The notes under the pieces: model-generated | Databases searched by the model: none | What the model was told of the DNA's origin: nothing | The model's input: only the letters and a program-made list of their open reading frames with translations | Shown here: piece by piece, positions 10,255 to 20,881 of the stretch | Numbering within the stretch: the first letter of the stretch is position 1 | Layout of the letters: each line of letters opens with the position of its first letter | Translations under genes and position numbers: made by a program | DNA from: Actinernus sp. WN-2022 | Taxonomy: Eukaryota > Cnidaria > Anthozoa > Actiniaria > Actinernidae | Direction: 5' to 3' | Assembly: GCA_030867875.1 (NCBI GenBank) | Contig: JAOWCC010001751.1 | Location: forward strand, 25,908,369-25,972,368 | Length of the DNA: 64,000 nt

Positions 10255-10461
10255 CTACCTCTCCTAGCCTTTGCACTGACTAGCGCGTATTGCTGTTAGA
10301 AAGTGATCGGATTCTTTGAAGTTTGTTATCACTTGCGCCGTCGCTGAGCATGGCCGAAGTTTCTTCAGATATTGCGCCACAGGCTTTGGAGGCAATTGGT
10401 CCTGTCTCTCCATGCAGCTCCAGTAGAAGAACCAGCAGTAGAAGAACCATCAGAGCTTGAT
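10255..10461 (+). other. LINE-like 5' leader with exon-like Pro/Glu-rich module
   Basis: CTAGCGCGTATTGCTG near 10281 and CGCCGTCGCTGAGC directly before ATGGCCGAAG (ATG at 10350) match the 5' end of the LINE at 44,740-44,850 on the minus strand. The open frame from this ATG (MAEVSSDIAPQALEAIGPV) is followed, in another frame, by APVEEPAVEEPSELD, ending at the donor-like GATGTGAGT (GT at 10462). A similar module is at 39,372-39,460. It may be a truncated LINE ORF1 start or the first exon of a dispersed family; I cannot decide. Confidence 0.4.
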
Positions 10462-10589
10462 GTGAGTTTTGCTCAGTTTATATATCTGTTAGTTATCATT
10501 TTATTCATTTCAAGACTTCAATCTTCACGCCTCACACGCCTCCCTGAGTCTGCTCGGCGGTTTATACTAATCCGGTTTAGTTTAACGTT

Positions 10590-10806
10590 TGTATATATCC
10601 ATCCGTCGGTACGTAATTTAGCATATCTCTCGGTTTAGAATGAACCGTTCGTCGGTTCGTGGGCTAAACGTCTCTTGCGTGGTTTGGAATTAATAACCGT
10701 TCGTCGGTTCATAGCTTAGCATTTGTGGTCTATAGTTAACCGTTTGTCGGTTCATAGTGTGGTCTATAGTTAACCATTCGTCGGTTCATAGTTAGCCGGT
10801 TCGTTA
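10590..10806 (+). repeat. Array of palindromic repeat, core AACCGTTCGTCGGTT
   Basis: About five degenerate units of 30-45 bp with the pattern AACCGTTCGTCGGTTCATAG then TTAGCATTTGTGGTCTATAG. The core AACCG-TTCGT-CGGTT is a small hairpin. The array stops at about 10,806 and resumes at 11,967, so the sequence between looks like an insertion. Related copies are at 39,063-39,290 (minus), 47,845-47,910 and 59,625-60,110. Confidence 0.75.
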
Positions 10807-11966
10807 ATTAGAAAAAAATTGCCAAACGCAAACTCAGCCAAGTGCGGAAGCATAATATTGGCTTGCCAAAATTTTGTCCGTGTTTACTTTATTTTGTGTT
10901 TTTGACAACAAGCGATGAACAATTTTGACAAGGAGATTCATTAAACAACATATAGCAAAATGATTATTCAAATTAAATTGCATACAGATCATTTGAAAGA
11001 GGAAAACAACGCAGAGATCAACCTCGTTCCCGGCCCAGTATCTTTTCCTCCTCTCGTGGGGAAAAGACCCTGGTTGTTAACAAATTTTGAACATGAGGGA
11101 GGGGCGGGAAAGTCAAACACTCTCCTTACTAAGTCCAGGATGGAACGGACCTTTTGTCATCAAAACATATACAAATTATGTAGCACATAGTTCTTACACA
11201 AACCCCGAAAAAGGTTTATAATAGTTCATCCGCATCAAGTCCACAGGCGATAAATATTACATCTTTACGGAAAAAAAAATCGTTCGCTTCTTTCCGCGGC
11301 CGAGGAGTTGTGTGGATTCAAGCTCTCTTCCACGGCACGAAGGTTTTGCACACCTAGTGTACGTGAGCCATGTCAAAGGATATAAAAAACTTGAAAGCTT
11401 TGAAGGCGAAAATTTGTGCAAGCCAAACCTCCTACGAGAGAGTGAAAAGGAGTGGAGGTTTCACCATCTGCTCCTCTAACACTGAAGAGTCTCATACTAA
11501 GTTCAACGGAAGGTCAGTGGGCAGCAAAAGTTGTCGCGAACTTGCCTTCAGTCCTCCACTTCAACTGCTTGGGTTTAAGGTTTATGCTAGAATAGATACT
11601 ATTTGTAATTGCATGATGCAAACAGTTGAAATACATGGCGTCGTATACGTAACAAAGCTTAGTTAAGTATCCTCCCATAGTTTTTTGTCGCGGAAACACA
11701 TGCAGATTTCGCGTGCCACGTGACCAGCCCGAACCAGGTTTATTTCTCGCGGCAGGTGGAAAACGATCTTGGGAACGAGGTTGCGCAGAGATGCGGTTCG
11801 GCAGCATGTGTACACGACCTTGGATTTTGGCGTGATTTTAGCGGGGAAAATATCATTGAAGTTGAAACCTGAGTAGGTTAGTGCGGATGGTGAAAGACAA
11901 ACAATTTTTTGGCTAGTCGACTGATTTTCCCCACGCCAAATTGGATTTTGCCTATAGCGCGGAACT
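10807..11966. other. 1.16-kb segment interrupting the palindromic-repeat array
   Basis: Flanked on both sides by array units in the same orientation, consistent with an insertion. It contains an open frame at 11,370-11,666 (+), starting MSKDIKNLKALKAKICASQ, and an overlapping minus-strand open stretch at 11,663-12,013. Neither matches a family I know, and neither has clear splice or promoter context. No terminal inverted repeat is evident. Confidence 0.4.
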
Positions 11967-12060
11967 ACCCATAGTAAGCATTGTGGTCTATAGTTAACCG
12001 TTCGTCGGTTCATAGTTTAGCCGTGTGTGATTTTTAGTTAGCCGTTCGACGATCACAGTT
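11967..12060 (+). repeat. Continuation of palindromic-repeat array
   Basis: GTGGTCTATAG, then TTAACCGTTCGTCGGTTCATAG-type units and a degenerate TTAGCCGTTCGACGATCACAG, in the same orientation as 10,590-10,806. Confidence 0.7.
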
Positions 12061-12820
12061 ATAAATAAGCGTTTCTTGATTCATATTGTCGGTGCATTGC
12101 ACAGAATGCTATTAAGGGACATCTATAGATTTCTGAATAATTGATTCCTGATATTACCAAAATCGCTTGTGATTGGAAGAGTTTTTCCTGCGCTTGTTGG
12201 CTTCGCGCTTCTTACTTCTTTGTGTCGGAGGGATTAGAGTTTAATCTAAGGTGTTAGTGATAGATAACTCGCTTTCAACTCTTTTATGCTTCAGTTCAAC
12301 ACTCAAATAGCACGATCGGCTTATCTGCAGAATACCCTGCCACTTCAGGAATGTGTGGTTAGGGTTTGTTGAAATGGTTGGGTAAGCTTCACACCGCGGC
12401 AAAACGGTATGCTCCGCTGGCCAAAAGAACGAAGGCGCTGCTATCAAATACAAATTACCGAGGGTTTCAACTTTTTTAGTAAATAATTTTATAACTTAGT
12501 AAACTCACAGTGAATTACAAATTAAGAAAACTTCAACCTGTTAAAGTCTTAGGCTTAGCTTTTAAGAAGTTTTATTACTTTTTGACAAAACAGTTCACAT
12601 ATAGATACTTTTAAGCAGAAATTTTAAAATTACGCGTATGTGCCTGTTGTTTCATTTCGGTTTTCGCGGGAAACTGGGGGCGGCCGCGCGCCGACAAGAA
12701 ATAGCAAATACGCATACGCGTAACGTTTTGCCGCGGTGTGGGTAAGCTTTGTGTGGAAACACTCGTTGGCTCAGTTTCCTTTGTTCTCTCACGGTCTTTA
12801 TCTAAGTTAATTATCAACCC
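12061..12820. other. No gene seen; small inverted similarity
   Basis: CACACCGCGGCAAAACGG near 12,391 reappears inverted near 12,727 (GTTTTGCCGCGGTGTG), each next to an AAGCTT-containing stretch. Otherwise nothing is recognised. Confidence 0.4.
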
Positions 12821-12924
12821 AAAAATTGAATCTCCAGGTTGATAAGTAGGTTATCAACCTCATTAATAAATTAATAAATTCATGAGGTTGATAACCTACT
12901 TGTCAACCTGGAGATTCATTTTTT
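12821..12924. mobile_element. Short foldback element
   Basis: TGAATCTCCAGGTTGATAAG near 12,827 is inverted as CTTGTCAACCTGGAGATTCA near 12,899, with further pairing GTAGGTTATCAACCTCAT / ATGAGGTTGATAACCTAC and an AATAAATTAATAAATT loop. No coding capacity. Confidence 0.8.
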
Positions 12925-13427
12925 TAGGAAACTTCACCTCCTCGGCTTCCGCGCGATCGCCTCGGGTTGATAAATCTCGTACAGACCTCAGTAGCGGTAT
13001 ATAACCTTTACATAACACTACCGATCTCGTACAAGTGCCTTTAAATATATGAATTAAGATTTTTTTTTGGCCACCCAGTATAACCACGTGATTGCGTCTG
13101 ACAAGAAGAATAAATCGCTTGAAGACTTTTTAGTCAGAGCCAAACTTCCTTTAAACGAGTCGTAGAAGGTGAGGTACTGACTTTATTTACAAACTGAGCT
13201 TTCCACTTTAAACGGCGGCCTTTGCTTAAATCTTTCGTTTGCTGGACGCAGTGACTAATAATTTGCTGATATTCTATATAAAAACTTCAGTTTTTCCCTC
13301 TGTCTGGCAGATTTGAACACTTATAAACAGCGCAAAACATCACAAAACAACTACCCACCGTATACCTTTTGTAGGTCGAAATCGTGCTCGATCTAAAATT
13401 TGCAGGTCGAAATCGTGCTCAAGAGCC
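12925..13427. other. No feature recognised
   Basis: Unique-looking sequence with a short direct duplication of GGTCGAAATCGTGCTC at about 13,373 and 13,406, just before the GC-rich minisatellite. Confidence 0.4.
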
Positions 13428-13775
13428 TGGCCTGACCGAGGAAATCCCCGGTCAAAGTCTGGCCTCAAAGCCGGGGTCAGCCTGGCCCAGTGGCCGGGGT
13501 AGCCAGACGATAAATATCCGGGGAAACCAGGGTTTTCCTGGCTAGCCTGGCCACGCTGGCCAGACCGGGGTAATCCCGGCCAGTCCGGAGTAACCCCGGC
13601 CAGACCGGGGTAATCCTGGCCAGACCGGGGTAACCCTGGCCAGGCCAGACCAGGGTAACCCCGGCCAGCCAGGCTAACCGCAGCCTGGCCAGGGTAATCC
13701 CGGCCTGGCCAGAGTTATAAGGATAACATCCCTGACCATGCTTGTCAGACCAGGGTAACTCCGGCCTGGCCAGAA
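13428..13775 (+). repeat. GC-rich minisatellite (GGCCAGACCGGGGTAA units)
   Basis: Degenerate units of about 18-22 bp built around CTGGCCAGACCGGGGTAA and GGCCAGGGTAATCCC. The composition contrasts sharply with the AT-rich surroundings. A similar array in the opposite orientation lies at 15,390-15,575. Confidence 0.8.
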
Positions 13776-14489
13776 TTAGTATGTACAGCTAAGCTCAAAA
13801 TCTTCTGCATGTATACAATAATTATTCTGAAGCAGCTAATATAACTGTTTGCTAAACTGCAGCATACAATGCCACTGCAGTGCTACTTAAAAAAGATCAC
13901 TTGGAAGCTTTGCTAAATTCGCCATTATAGTTCAGGTGTATTTTGACTAATGTTCTATGAATGATTTGAGGTTTAAAATGGTTAGGTTTTTTTATTTAGG
14001 GGTTAGGTTTTTAGAAGGTTAATTGTATGAAAATGTGAGAAAATGAATTATTAATGACCATGCAAGTTACATTGTATTCTACAGTTGAACTGTCAAATCC
14101 AGACTTATTTTTTTCCAATATTATATTGATCTACATTGTATAGTAAGTGCTATCCACAGATAACAGAAACCAAGGAACATTCTTTTATTATATACCGTAC
14201 ATTGTATAAAATGCCTTTGTGAATAACTGATCAGTGTTAACAAACTAAACATGTATTATTAGCATACACTTATCATAAAAAAGTGGTATATAATTATTAC
14301 ACTTTACAGTCTTGCAAAAGTACTGACATAAAAAGTGATTACCTAGCTTATTTCATGGAAAACTGTCCAGGTGATTCCTATGTGTTTCCTGATAATCCTT
14401 CCTGAAAGGAAAGTAACACAAAAATAAGGCAAATATACAGTGTATAAACTCTCATTTTACGAAAAAATACAATTCAAATCGGAACTAAC
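13776..14489. other. No feature recognised
   Basis: AT-rich sequence between the GC minisatellite and the MITE fragment; no supported gene. Confidence 0.4.
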
Positions 14490-14556
14490 AGTTGCTTAAG
14501 TTCTCTGCAACGATAGTCAACAACAACGACGGCAACGTCTAGGACGACGGCATAAA
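14490..14556 (-). mobile_element. Truncated MITE end (family of 20,494-20,881)
   Basis: TTGCTTAAGTTCTCT, then GACGGCAACGTCTAGGACGA and CGGCATAA match the reverse complement of the right arm of the MITE at 20,494-20,881. Only one end remains; the tRNA-derived SINE begins a few bases further on. Confidence 0.6.
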
Positions 14557-14562
14557 ACAATA

Positions 14563-14629
14563 GCCTCCCGGTTAGCTCAGTGGTTAAGCTCCGGTCTGTT
14601 GAGCGGGAGGTCGCGGGTTCAAACCCCGG

Positions 14630-14637
<8 letters not shown>
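14563..14637 (+). mobile_element. tRNA-derived SINE head
   Basis: A box TAGCTCAGTGGTTAAGC and B box GGGTTCAAACC are intact and the sequence ends GGACCA, like a tRNA 3' end. The putative anticodon loop CTGTTGA is flanked by mismatched stems and the 5' acceptor strand does not pair with the 3' strand. It continues into a non-tRNA tail (ACACTCAGGGTCTTAAAATA), as SINEs do, and is cut by the assembly gap at 14,670. Confidence 0.65.
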
Positions 14638-14667
<30 letters not shown>

Positions 14668-14669
14668 TG

Positions 14670-14769
14670 NNNNNNNNNNNNNNNNNNNNNNNNNNNNNNN
14701 NNNNNNNNNNNNNNNNNNNNNNNNNNNNNNNNNNNNNNNNNNNNNNNNNNNNNNNNNNNNNNNNNNNNN
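14670..14769. other. Assembly gap, exactly 100 N
   Basis: A run of 100 N. The round size suggests a placeholder of unknown true length. A second identical-length gap is at 51,244-51,343. Confidence 0.99.
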
Positions 14770-15389
14770 AGATTAGATTCCAACAATAAGAAAATCCGAT
14801 CAAGCCTAGCTGTGGCTGTTGTCTAGTGTCCAGTGTCAGTGACAATGCGACAAGTCATGTCAGCAATAAAACTCTGAAAAGTACCAACATTTAGAGAATA
14901 TTTTATCACATAAAATACATCAAGAAACAAATCAGCAGCAGGGGTGTATTTCTTACCTTTTCCTGGTTTACTGAATGCTTCGTTTTTCTGCTTTTTGTAG
15001 ATCAATTCAGACACACACCAATGGAACTGTCCTCCATTACTTCTTTCGATGGGAAGGATTGAAAAGCGCGCAAAAACGAGGCATCCAATGAGGCATGCTG
15101 GGAAATCCTCACGAGCAAAATGCAAGATGGCGGATTATATACGGGGTTCGTTATATGTTGCCCCAACTAATCTGTCGTCAAAAGGCTCGTTTAAATCTCC
15201 CATTGAAGAATACTCCAAATAAATCGGTCTAAGGTGGCTCCTTTACGTGCCATGAACTGAAACCGTGCGACAGTGGTAAGTGGATATAGCGTGGATAAAA
15301 TTTGGATTTGACCTCAGCTAGCACCTGTAGGCTGTAGCGGTCAGATTTATTAAACAATACCAGGGTAGCCTTAGTGTAGCCTGGAAAGC
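14770..15389. other. No feature recognised
   Basis: No domain or splice-supported exon seen; short open stretches on the minus strand look like chance. Confidence 0.4.
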
Positions 15390-15575
15390 CTTACTTGTAA
15401 GTGCAGGCCAGGCATGCCAGGCCTTTATGGCCAGCATTACCAGGAAAGCCGGGGCCATACCATGTATGGCCAGGCTTTTCTTGGCCATACTACCCCGGCA
15501 AATCCGGCCTCAAGCCAGGAAAGCCTGGCCTGGCCAGCCTTTTCCGGGCTTGCCAGGCTTTTGACCGGGCTCCTG
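15390..15575 (-). repeat. GC-rich minisatellite, opposite orientation to 13,428-13,775
   Basis: Units such as CCAGGAAAGCCGGGGCCATA and CTGGCCTGGCCAGCC. Relative to the left array the unit is inverted, so the two arrays bracket about 1.6 kb. Open frames through this block are by-products of the repeat. Confidence 0.65.
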
Positions 15576-15689
15576 ATGCAAGGGTACGCTTACTTTGCTC
15601 AAGAGACATTCTTGATCGGCCGTTTTATCCCTTCGGAGGACCTGCTCATGTTTGTAAGTGCGACTAGAGCAAGTTCAATCATAAACGTA

Positions 15690-15905
15690 AGGTTAGTACC
15701 GGGCCCGGGTACCGGGGGTTAGTGGCCGAAGGTGGGAGAGGGTTTCTTCAAGGTAAAAAGGATAGGGGTGACCGTCTGAAAACGTCGAAAAATACCCTAA
15801 AAATATCAAACCGTGAAAAATTCAAACCCTAAAAAATACGACGATCACGATCACCCCTACCAGCCGAATATAGGAATAACCCCCCCCCCCCCCCCCCCCC
15901 CCCCC
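15690..15905. mobile_element. MITE-like repeat with GGGGTGA ends, ending in poly(C)
   Basis: TAGGGGTGACCGTC near 15,764 is opposed by GACGATCACGATCACCCCTA near 15,840, with AACGTCGAAAAATACCCTAA and related AT-rich units between. It is preceded by CCGGGGGTTAGTGG and followed by 26 C residues (15,880-15,905). The same family is at 32,090-32,300, and a 5' piece is at 30,824-30,852. Confidence 0.7.
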
Positions 15906-17995
15906 ACCGGTTAGTGTATAGTGGCCGTAATCACGATGTAATCAACGAACAGCCTGTACACGTTGATACTGGCTGCGAAAACACGCTCTTCGTCCATGAC
16001 AGCGATGCGTTAGATGACGAAATCTGCATACAAGAAATTGAATTAGCAATTAAGAAATCGAAAGTTAATAAATCTCCGGGCAAGGACAATATACTAAATG
16101 AAGTAATTAAATATGGCAAAGATCAATTGACACCGTTCTTAACGCAATACTGAACTCCGGCGAGTTCCCGCAAGAATGGAGTACAGCGCTCATCGTGCCC
16201 ATTCACAAAAAAGGTGACAAATCTGTCATTGACAATTACCGCGGAATCTAGCTGCATGCTCTCTGCCCTTGGTAAACTATTTACCTCCATACTCAACACT
16301 AGGCTTTATGATTATCTAATAGACAAAGGGATCCTCAAACGGGAACAAGGCGGCTTTAGAAAACACCATAGTACGGTGGACAGTATGTTCATACTGACAA
16401 CTTTGATTGAAAAATACGTCAAAGCTAAACCATGTAAGAAAAAAAACCTCCTCTTTGGATGCTTCGTAGATTTCAGGAAAGCGTTTGATAGCATACCAAG
16501 AGACAAACTCTTTGAGAAAGTAAATTATATTCAATATTACGATCGATATACTCAAAAGACTCTGCCGCGGTTAAAGTAGGAAATACAATTACTGAAGAAT
16601 TCCCATGTGCATGAAATAGGAATAAAACAAGGCTGCATGCTAAGCCCCACTCTCTTCAATATATTTTTAAGCGACCTTCCTGAGTTTCTTGATCAAACAA
16701 AAGGAGCAGATTTTGTGGAGCTAAAAAATAAGACAATTAGCTGTCTGGCATACGCGGACGATTTAGCGGTTATACTTTCCAGGTCTTCTAAGGGGTTACA
16801 GCAGCTACTTTGTAGGCTTAAAGAATATACCATCAACTCCGAATTAGAGGTAAATATCGAAAAAACGAAAGCAATGATTTTCAACAACTCAGGTAGAAGA
16901 ATGAACAATTATGCTTTCACTTATTCTAACCAAGCAATAGAAAATATGCGAGTATTTAAATATCTAGGCCTCTGTTTCAGTACTTATGGTAACTTTACTA
17001 CGGCAAAGAGTCGCATTAAAAGCACTTTAAAAATTACGGAAAACAATGCGATAGTCTAATCAAACCCATACTACTTTACGGTAGTGAAATATGGGGTATG
17101 GATAAAGTACCAAACAATGACAAAGATCCAATAGAAAGTGTACAGTTAAAATTCTGTAAATGGTTACTGGGTGTAAGCAGGACCGCCACTAATAATGCTT
17201 GTCGGGCCGAATTAGGTAAATTACCAATAAGCATGGACTCCACCCTAAGAAGCCTAAAATACTGGCTAAAAAAAACAAAATTAAAATATCACTGAATTAG
17301 CGCAAGACGCTGTAGCTGAATCGAGACAGATAGGGAAGTCAACAATGTGGTGCCAAAGAGTAAAAAACCATCTGTTTCGACTAGGTTTCGGTGAAGTGTG
17401 GTTTTTCCAGGAAGAAATCGAACACCCAAACATAATTATTAATAATTTAAAACAAAGACTAGTAGATGTTCAAATCCAAAATTGGCATAGTGAGCTATTC
17501 AATGATAATAACCGAAAAAACAACCAAGGTAATAACAAATTAAGATTTTACCGAACATTCAAATACAAACATGAACTTGAAAATTGTCTGTTAAATATTA
17601 AGAACGTGAAGCATCGAATTGCGCTAACGAAGTTGAGAATAAGTAATCATGAGCTACAAATTGAGAGGGGCAGATATGAGCGCCCATACAAACCACCCAA
17701 CGAGAGGCTTTGTCCTCTTTGTAAAGCCGAAGTCGAGGATGAACGGCACTTTATAATTAGATGCACATACTACCAAGTGTCGAGAAACGAATTCTATGCT
17801 TCATTGGAAAATACATTGAAAAGATCCCTAAAGAAAACTAATGATGACCAAATTTTAACCCTTATACTTAAGCCAGATACCAAAATTGCAAGAAGAGCAG
17901 CCAAATACATATCTGTTTGCCTTACAATTAGATCCCGCGTTATAAGTAACTTGCCACCTGTTTCCACACCTGTTTCCCACCCTCCCCCATGAATT
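15906..17995 (+). pseudogene. LINE reverse transcriptase pseudogene, same broad family as 39,985-44,850
   Basis: Reading across several frames gives, in order: a linker with KVNKSPGKDNILNEVIKYGK; LSALGKLFTSILNTRLYDYL and GGFRKHHSTVDSM; the palm motif CFVDFRKAFDSIPRDK; KQGCMLSPTLFNIFLSDLP; the catalytic AYADD box near 16,751; a thumb region with NNACRAELGK; and a C-terminal finger CPLCKAEVEDERHFIIRC (C-x2-C-x8-H-x4-C). Each element has a counterpart in the LINE at 39,985-44,850. At least five frameshifts or stops break it (near 16,152, 16,250, 16,579, 17,059 and 17,295). Part of the palm after the DKLFEK block is missing or scrambled. No endonuclease is seen: the copy starts directly after the poly(C) tract. 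The 3' UTR signature GTRCAAAGAGCTAAT is also absent. Confidence 0.85.
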
Positions 17996-18029
17996 TGGTG
18001 AATCGACCACTCAATTTCTTTATTCTCTT

Positions 18030-18516
18030 TTGCTAAAAGACTATTCTATTTTTTACCAGGCAAATCGAGGAAGGCTACCAAGAAGCAATACCTGGTTTTT
18101 TGGAATTGTTTCGACAGAGCGAAGCCCTTGCAGAGGATATTTTGAGGTCGTTGAGAAAAGGGATAGAGCAACTTTAACACAGATCATCCAACGGGTTCTT
18201 CTGCCAGGAAGCGAACTTCATACGGATGATTGGGGAGCGTATCGCGATTTACCTAGATATGCGCCAAATGTGTCTCGACATAGGGTAGTGACACACGTGG
18301 ACAACTTCGTTGACCCTATTACAGGTGTGCACACGCAGGAGATCGAGTCTGCCTGGGCACGGCTAAAAGATAAAATCAAAAGAATTAAGGGAGCTCGTCC
18401 CAGGCAGCTGCAGAGTCTCCTTGACCAACACGTGGTTTGATGTTCGTGGTGAGGGACATCACTTTGATAATATTATTACTGCCATTGCAACATATCACAT
18501 TAATCATACAGTATAG
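18030..18516 (+). pseudogene. Merlin / ISXO2-like (IS1595 superfamily) transposase fragment
   Basis: The open stretch reads NTWFFGIVSTERSP, GYFEVVEKRDRATL, HTDDWGAYRDLP, HVDNFVDPITGVHTQ and EIESAWARLKDKIKRIKG. This is the DDE core of ISXO2-like/IS1595-type transposases, which in animals belong to the Merlin superfamily. The Asp pair in HTDDW and the Glu in QEIES are the expected second and third catalytic positions; the first Asp and the N-terminal part are missing. The reading frame shifts by one base near 18,433 and then continues WFDVRGEGHHFDNIITA to a stop at 18,514-18,516, so the natural C-terminus is present. A pyrimidine-rich acceptor-like TTTTTTACCAG at about 18,049-18,060 could mark an exon start. 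It abuts the broken LINE. No terminal inverted repeats were identified. Confidence 0.8.
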
Positions 18517-20076
18517 TTATTTATTACTTAATTTTCGAGGAGAATAAAGCCGTGGTTATTATTTGTGAGTCTTACATGTATCTACAGACATGGTACTAAA
18601 TGTTGATCCATATGTCACTTAATTTCAGCCAAACACTTATTACTTTTATAATTTTATATACATACATATATATATATTAATAACATACCAGAAATATTCG
18701 ATAACAAATGCGACCCAGCCTAAATTTTGACGGAAGTAATCTAAGTTGTGGAAATTGTGGATAAGCATGTTCCGATAAAAATTTTTTATCTCGTAGAGAA
18801 ACTAAATTATCCCAAAAACCTTGGATAACCCAAGCAATACATAATTCAATTGAAATTATTGTTTAATTTACAAAGTTAACATATAACTACATCAACATCA
18901 AATACATTTTAATTTCAAAAGCATCTTAATACCTGTGTATTGCTCAAATATTGGACGATGGGTATTGTAAATTTATAGACTTCAGTGATTGTATACAACT
19001 TTCAACGTAACCCTCTTGCTATCTCGATCACTATTTATGCCCAGCAACTGAACGCAATACATAGTATATATATGTCGCAATCAAGATGGCGCTTCTACAT
19101 TTGACCACAATGCCTTGCGAAATTAAAACAGTCAAAAGAACATGTAGAAATCCTCTTCTTTTCATTGCCAGTGTATTGGCAATAGCACTTGTACGGCTTG
19201 TTTTTAAAACCTCTCTATGGCACTTTTAAACTAAAGTACAAGCCGCCATCTTTTTTCGTTCAGGCTAATAAATCCATATCATTTAACATTGTCACGTTCC
19301 AACATACAACTAGTTTATCTATAGATACTGATTGCTGCGCATGCTGAAGCCGGTATGCAATACCATGAAATCACTGTTATAAGTTCCCTTGGTTATAAGC
19401 CATCACTGGCATGGGAACATAAAATCCCTCTTTGAAACAGTTTTTTCTTCATCGTAAAGGGTCACTGTCTACCGAATTGAACCTTCAAGTCTCTTTAAAA
19501 CAATTAAAACTAGACCGTGAGACAGAAGAGAAACGCCATGTGAATGTCCAAATATGGTTTTCAAACTTTTTCGATACAGGATCGCAAAGATACTGCACTA
19601 CAAAAGCTCTTTCATGAAACTCAATTTCAGTTAGTGAACCGATTATTTATAAACGTTGCTCTAAATTCCTCTTAAGAGCTGTATTTTTCATCCACTCGAA
19701 TCTTTGTCATAATTTATCCAGTATATTTGTAAAGCATACTCTGCTAATCTGAGAAGGCTGAGTAGTTGAATTGGGACACCCCTAACTATCGAAACCGGAA
19801 ATGCTTTGAAGAAATATTTGCTTCTCAATCTTGTCAACGACCCCCAAATATCTTAGATTTGTTATACGTCTCTATCACAGCTTCAGTTCTATCATGAATA
19901 TAAACTGCTTTGAAAATCCTTCCCTAGATAGTACCAATTTAAAACAGGGCTAGAAACGGCTTTCACTGGGTAGTATTCAACCTGAGTGTCAGGCATAACA
20001 TTTGCTTATGAATTGAACTTATTATATTTAACAGCTCTGTGTGAATTTGTAATAGTCCACTAGTTGGTTTATACTA
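18517..20076. other. About 1.56 kb without a recognisable gene
   Basis: AT-rich; a short inverted similarity (CACTTGTACGGCTTG near 19,188 and AAGTACAAGCCG near 19,235). The small open frame at 19,432-19,617 has no recognisable domain or splice context. Confidence 0.5.
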
Positions 20077-20484
20077 AGGGACCGGACATTTAGTTAGCGG
20101 TAGGGAGGGGGAGTTTACTAGATCTGCATTATGGCTTGCCCAAAAAATTGTGACCCTGCAGTTCTCTGGTCTCACAAAATAATGACCCATAGTAAGTGTG
20201 CTTAATTAAAAGATTATGGCACCCCTGTAAAAGAGAAGGATATAAAAGTTTTACTCCCCCCCCCCCCTAAATGGGAGCGCCTATTAAATCGTGACCCTCT
20301 ACAAATCTAGTAGCCCCCCCCCCCCCCCCACCCCCATGGGGGGCTCTACCCTCTACTCTATCGGTGTACCACTGGGGCTCTGAAACCTTTGCCCTGTTTT
20401 AAACAAAAAAAACTCAAATTTCCATACCCCTCCCCCCCCCCCCCCCCCCCCCCCCCACACCGCTAAATAATGGGTCCGGTCCCT
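20077..20484. mobile_element. MITE with AGGGACCGGACAT ends and poly(C) tracts
   Basis: Left end AGGGACCGGACATTTAG, right end AATGGGTCCGGTCCCT. Internal sequence includes GACCCTGCAGTTCTCTGGTCTCACAAAA-type sequence shared with 49,544-49,800, a second copy of the family. Long C runs lie at 20,257-20,267, 20,314-20,329 and 20,431-20,456. No coding capacity. Confidence 0.85.
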
Positions 20485-20493
20485 AATGACTAT

Positions 20494-20881
20494 TAGAGAG
20501 CTTAAGCAACGACGACGGGGACGGCAGTGACGACGGGGACGGCAGTGACGACGGGACGTAGAAAGGTGTTTTCTCCCGAAATATGATGTTTACTATTTCC
20601 TTCGTTCGCCTTTAATTACTTTTCACATCCATATCTTCGAAAAATATGATAAGCATAGAGTTCCGTTCACGCCAAACGAAAAACGGAGTGATTTACTTTC
20701 GACCGTTTGCGTTCTCTTGTTGACGTGGAATATGGAGTTTTCACGTTGTGTTTTTGCAGACAACGGTTGAAATGTAGTTGACTGCGTGCATTTTCACGTG
20801 AAGTTATTGTATTTTGTAATCAAGTCTATTGTGTTATGCCGTCGTCCTAGACGTTGCCGTCGTCGTTGCTTAAGCTCTCTA
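20494..20881. mobile_element. MITE with TAGAGAGCTTAAGCAACGAC ends
   Basis: The ends are TAGAGAGCTTAAGCAACGAC and its exact complement GTCGTTGCTTAAGCTCTCTA. Just inside the left end, ACGACGGGGACGGCAGTG is repeated about 2.5 times. Only 9 bp separate it from the previous MITE. A broken copy of its right end is at 14,490-14,556. Confidence 0.85.

Noticed and set aside
15401..15722. Overlapping open frames at 15,401-15,722
   Set aside because: Pro/Gly/Ala-rich by-products of the GC-rich minisatellite.
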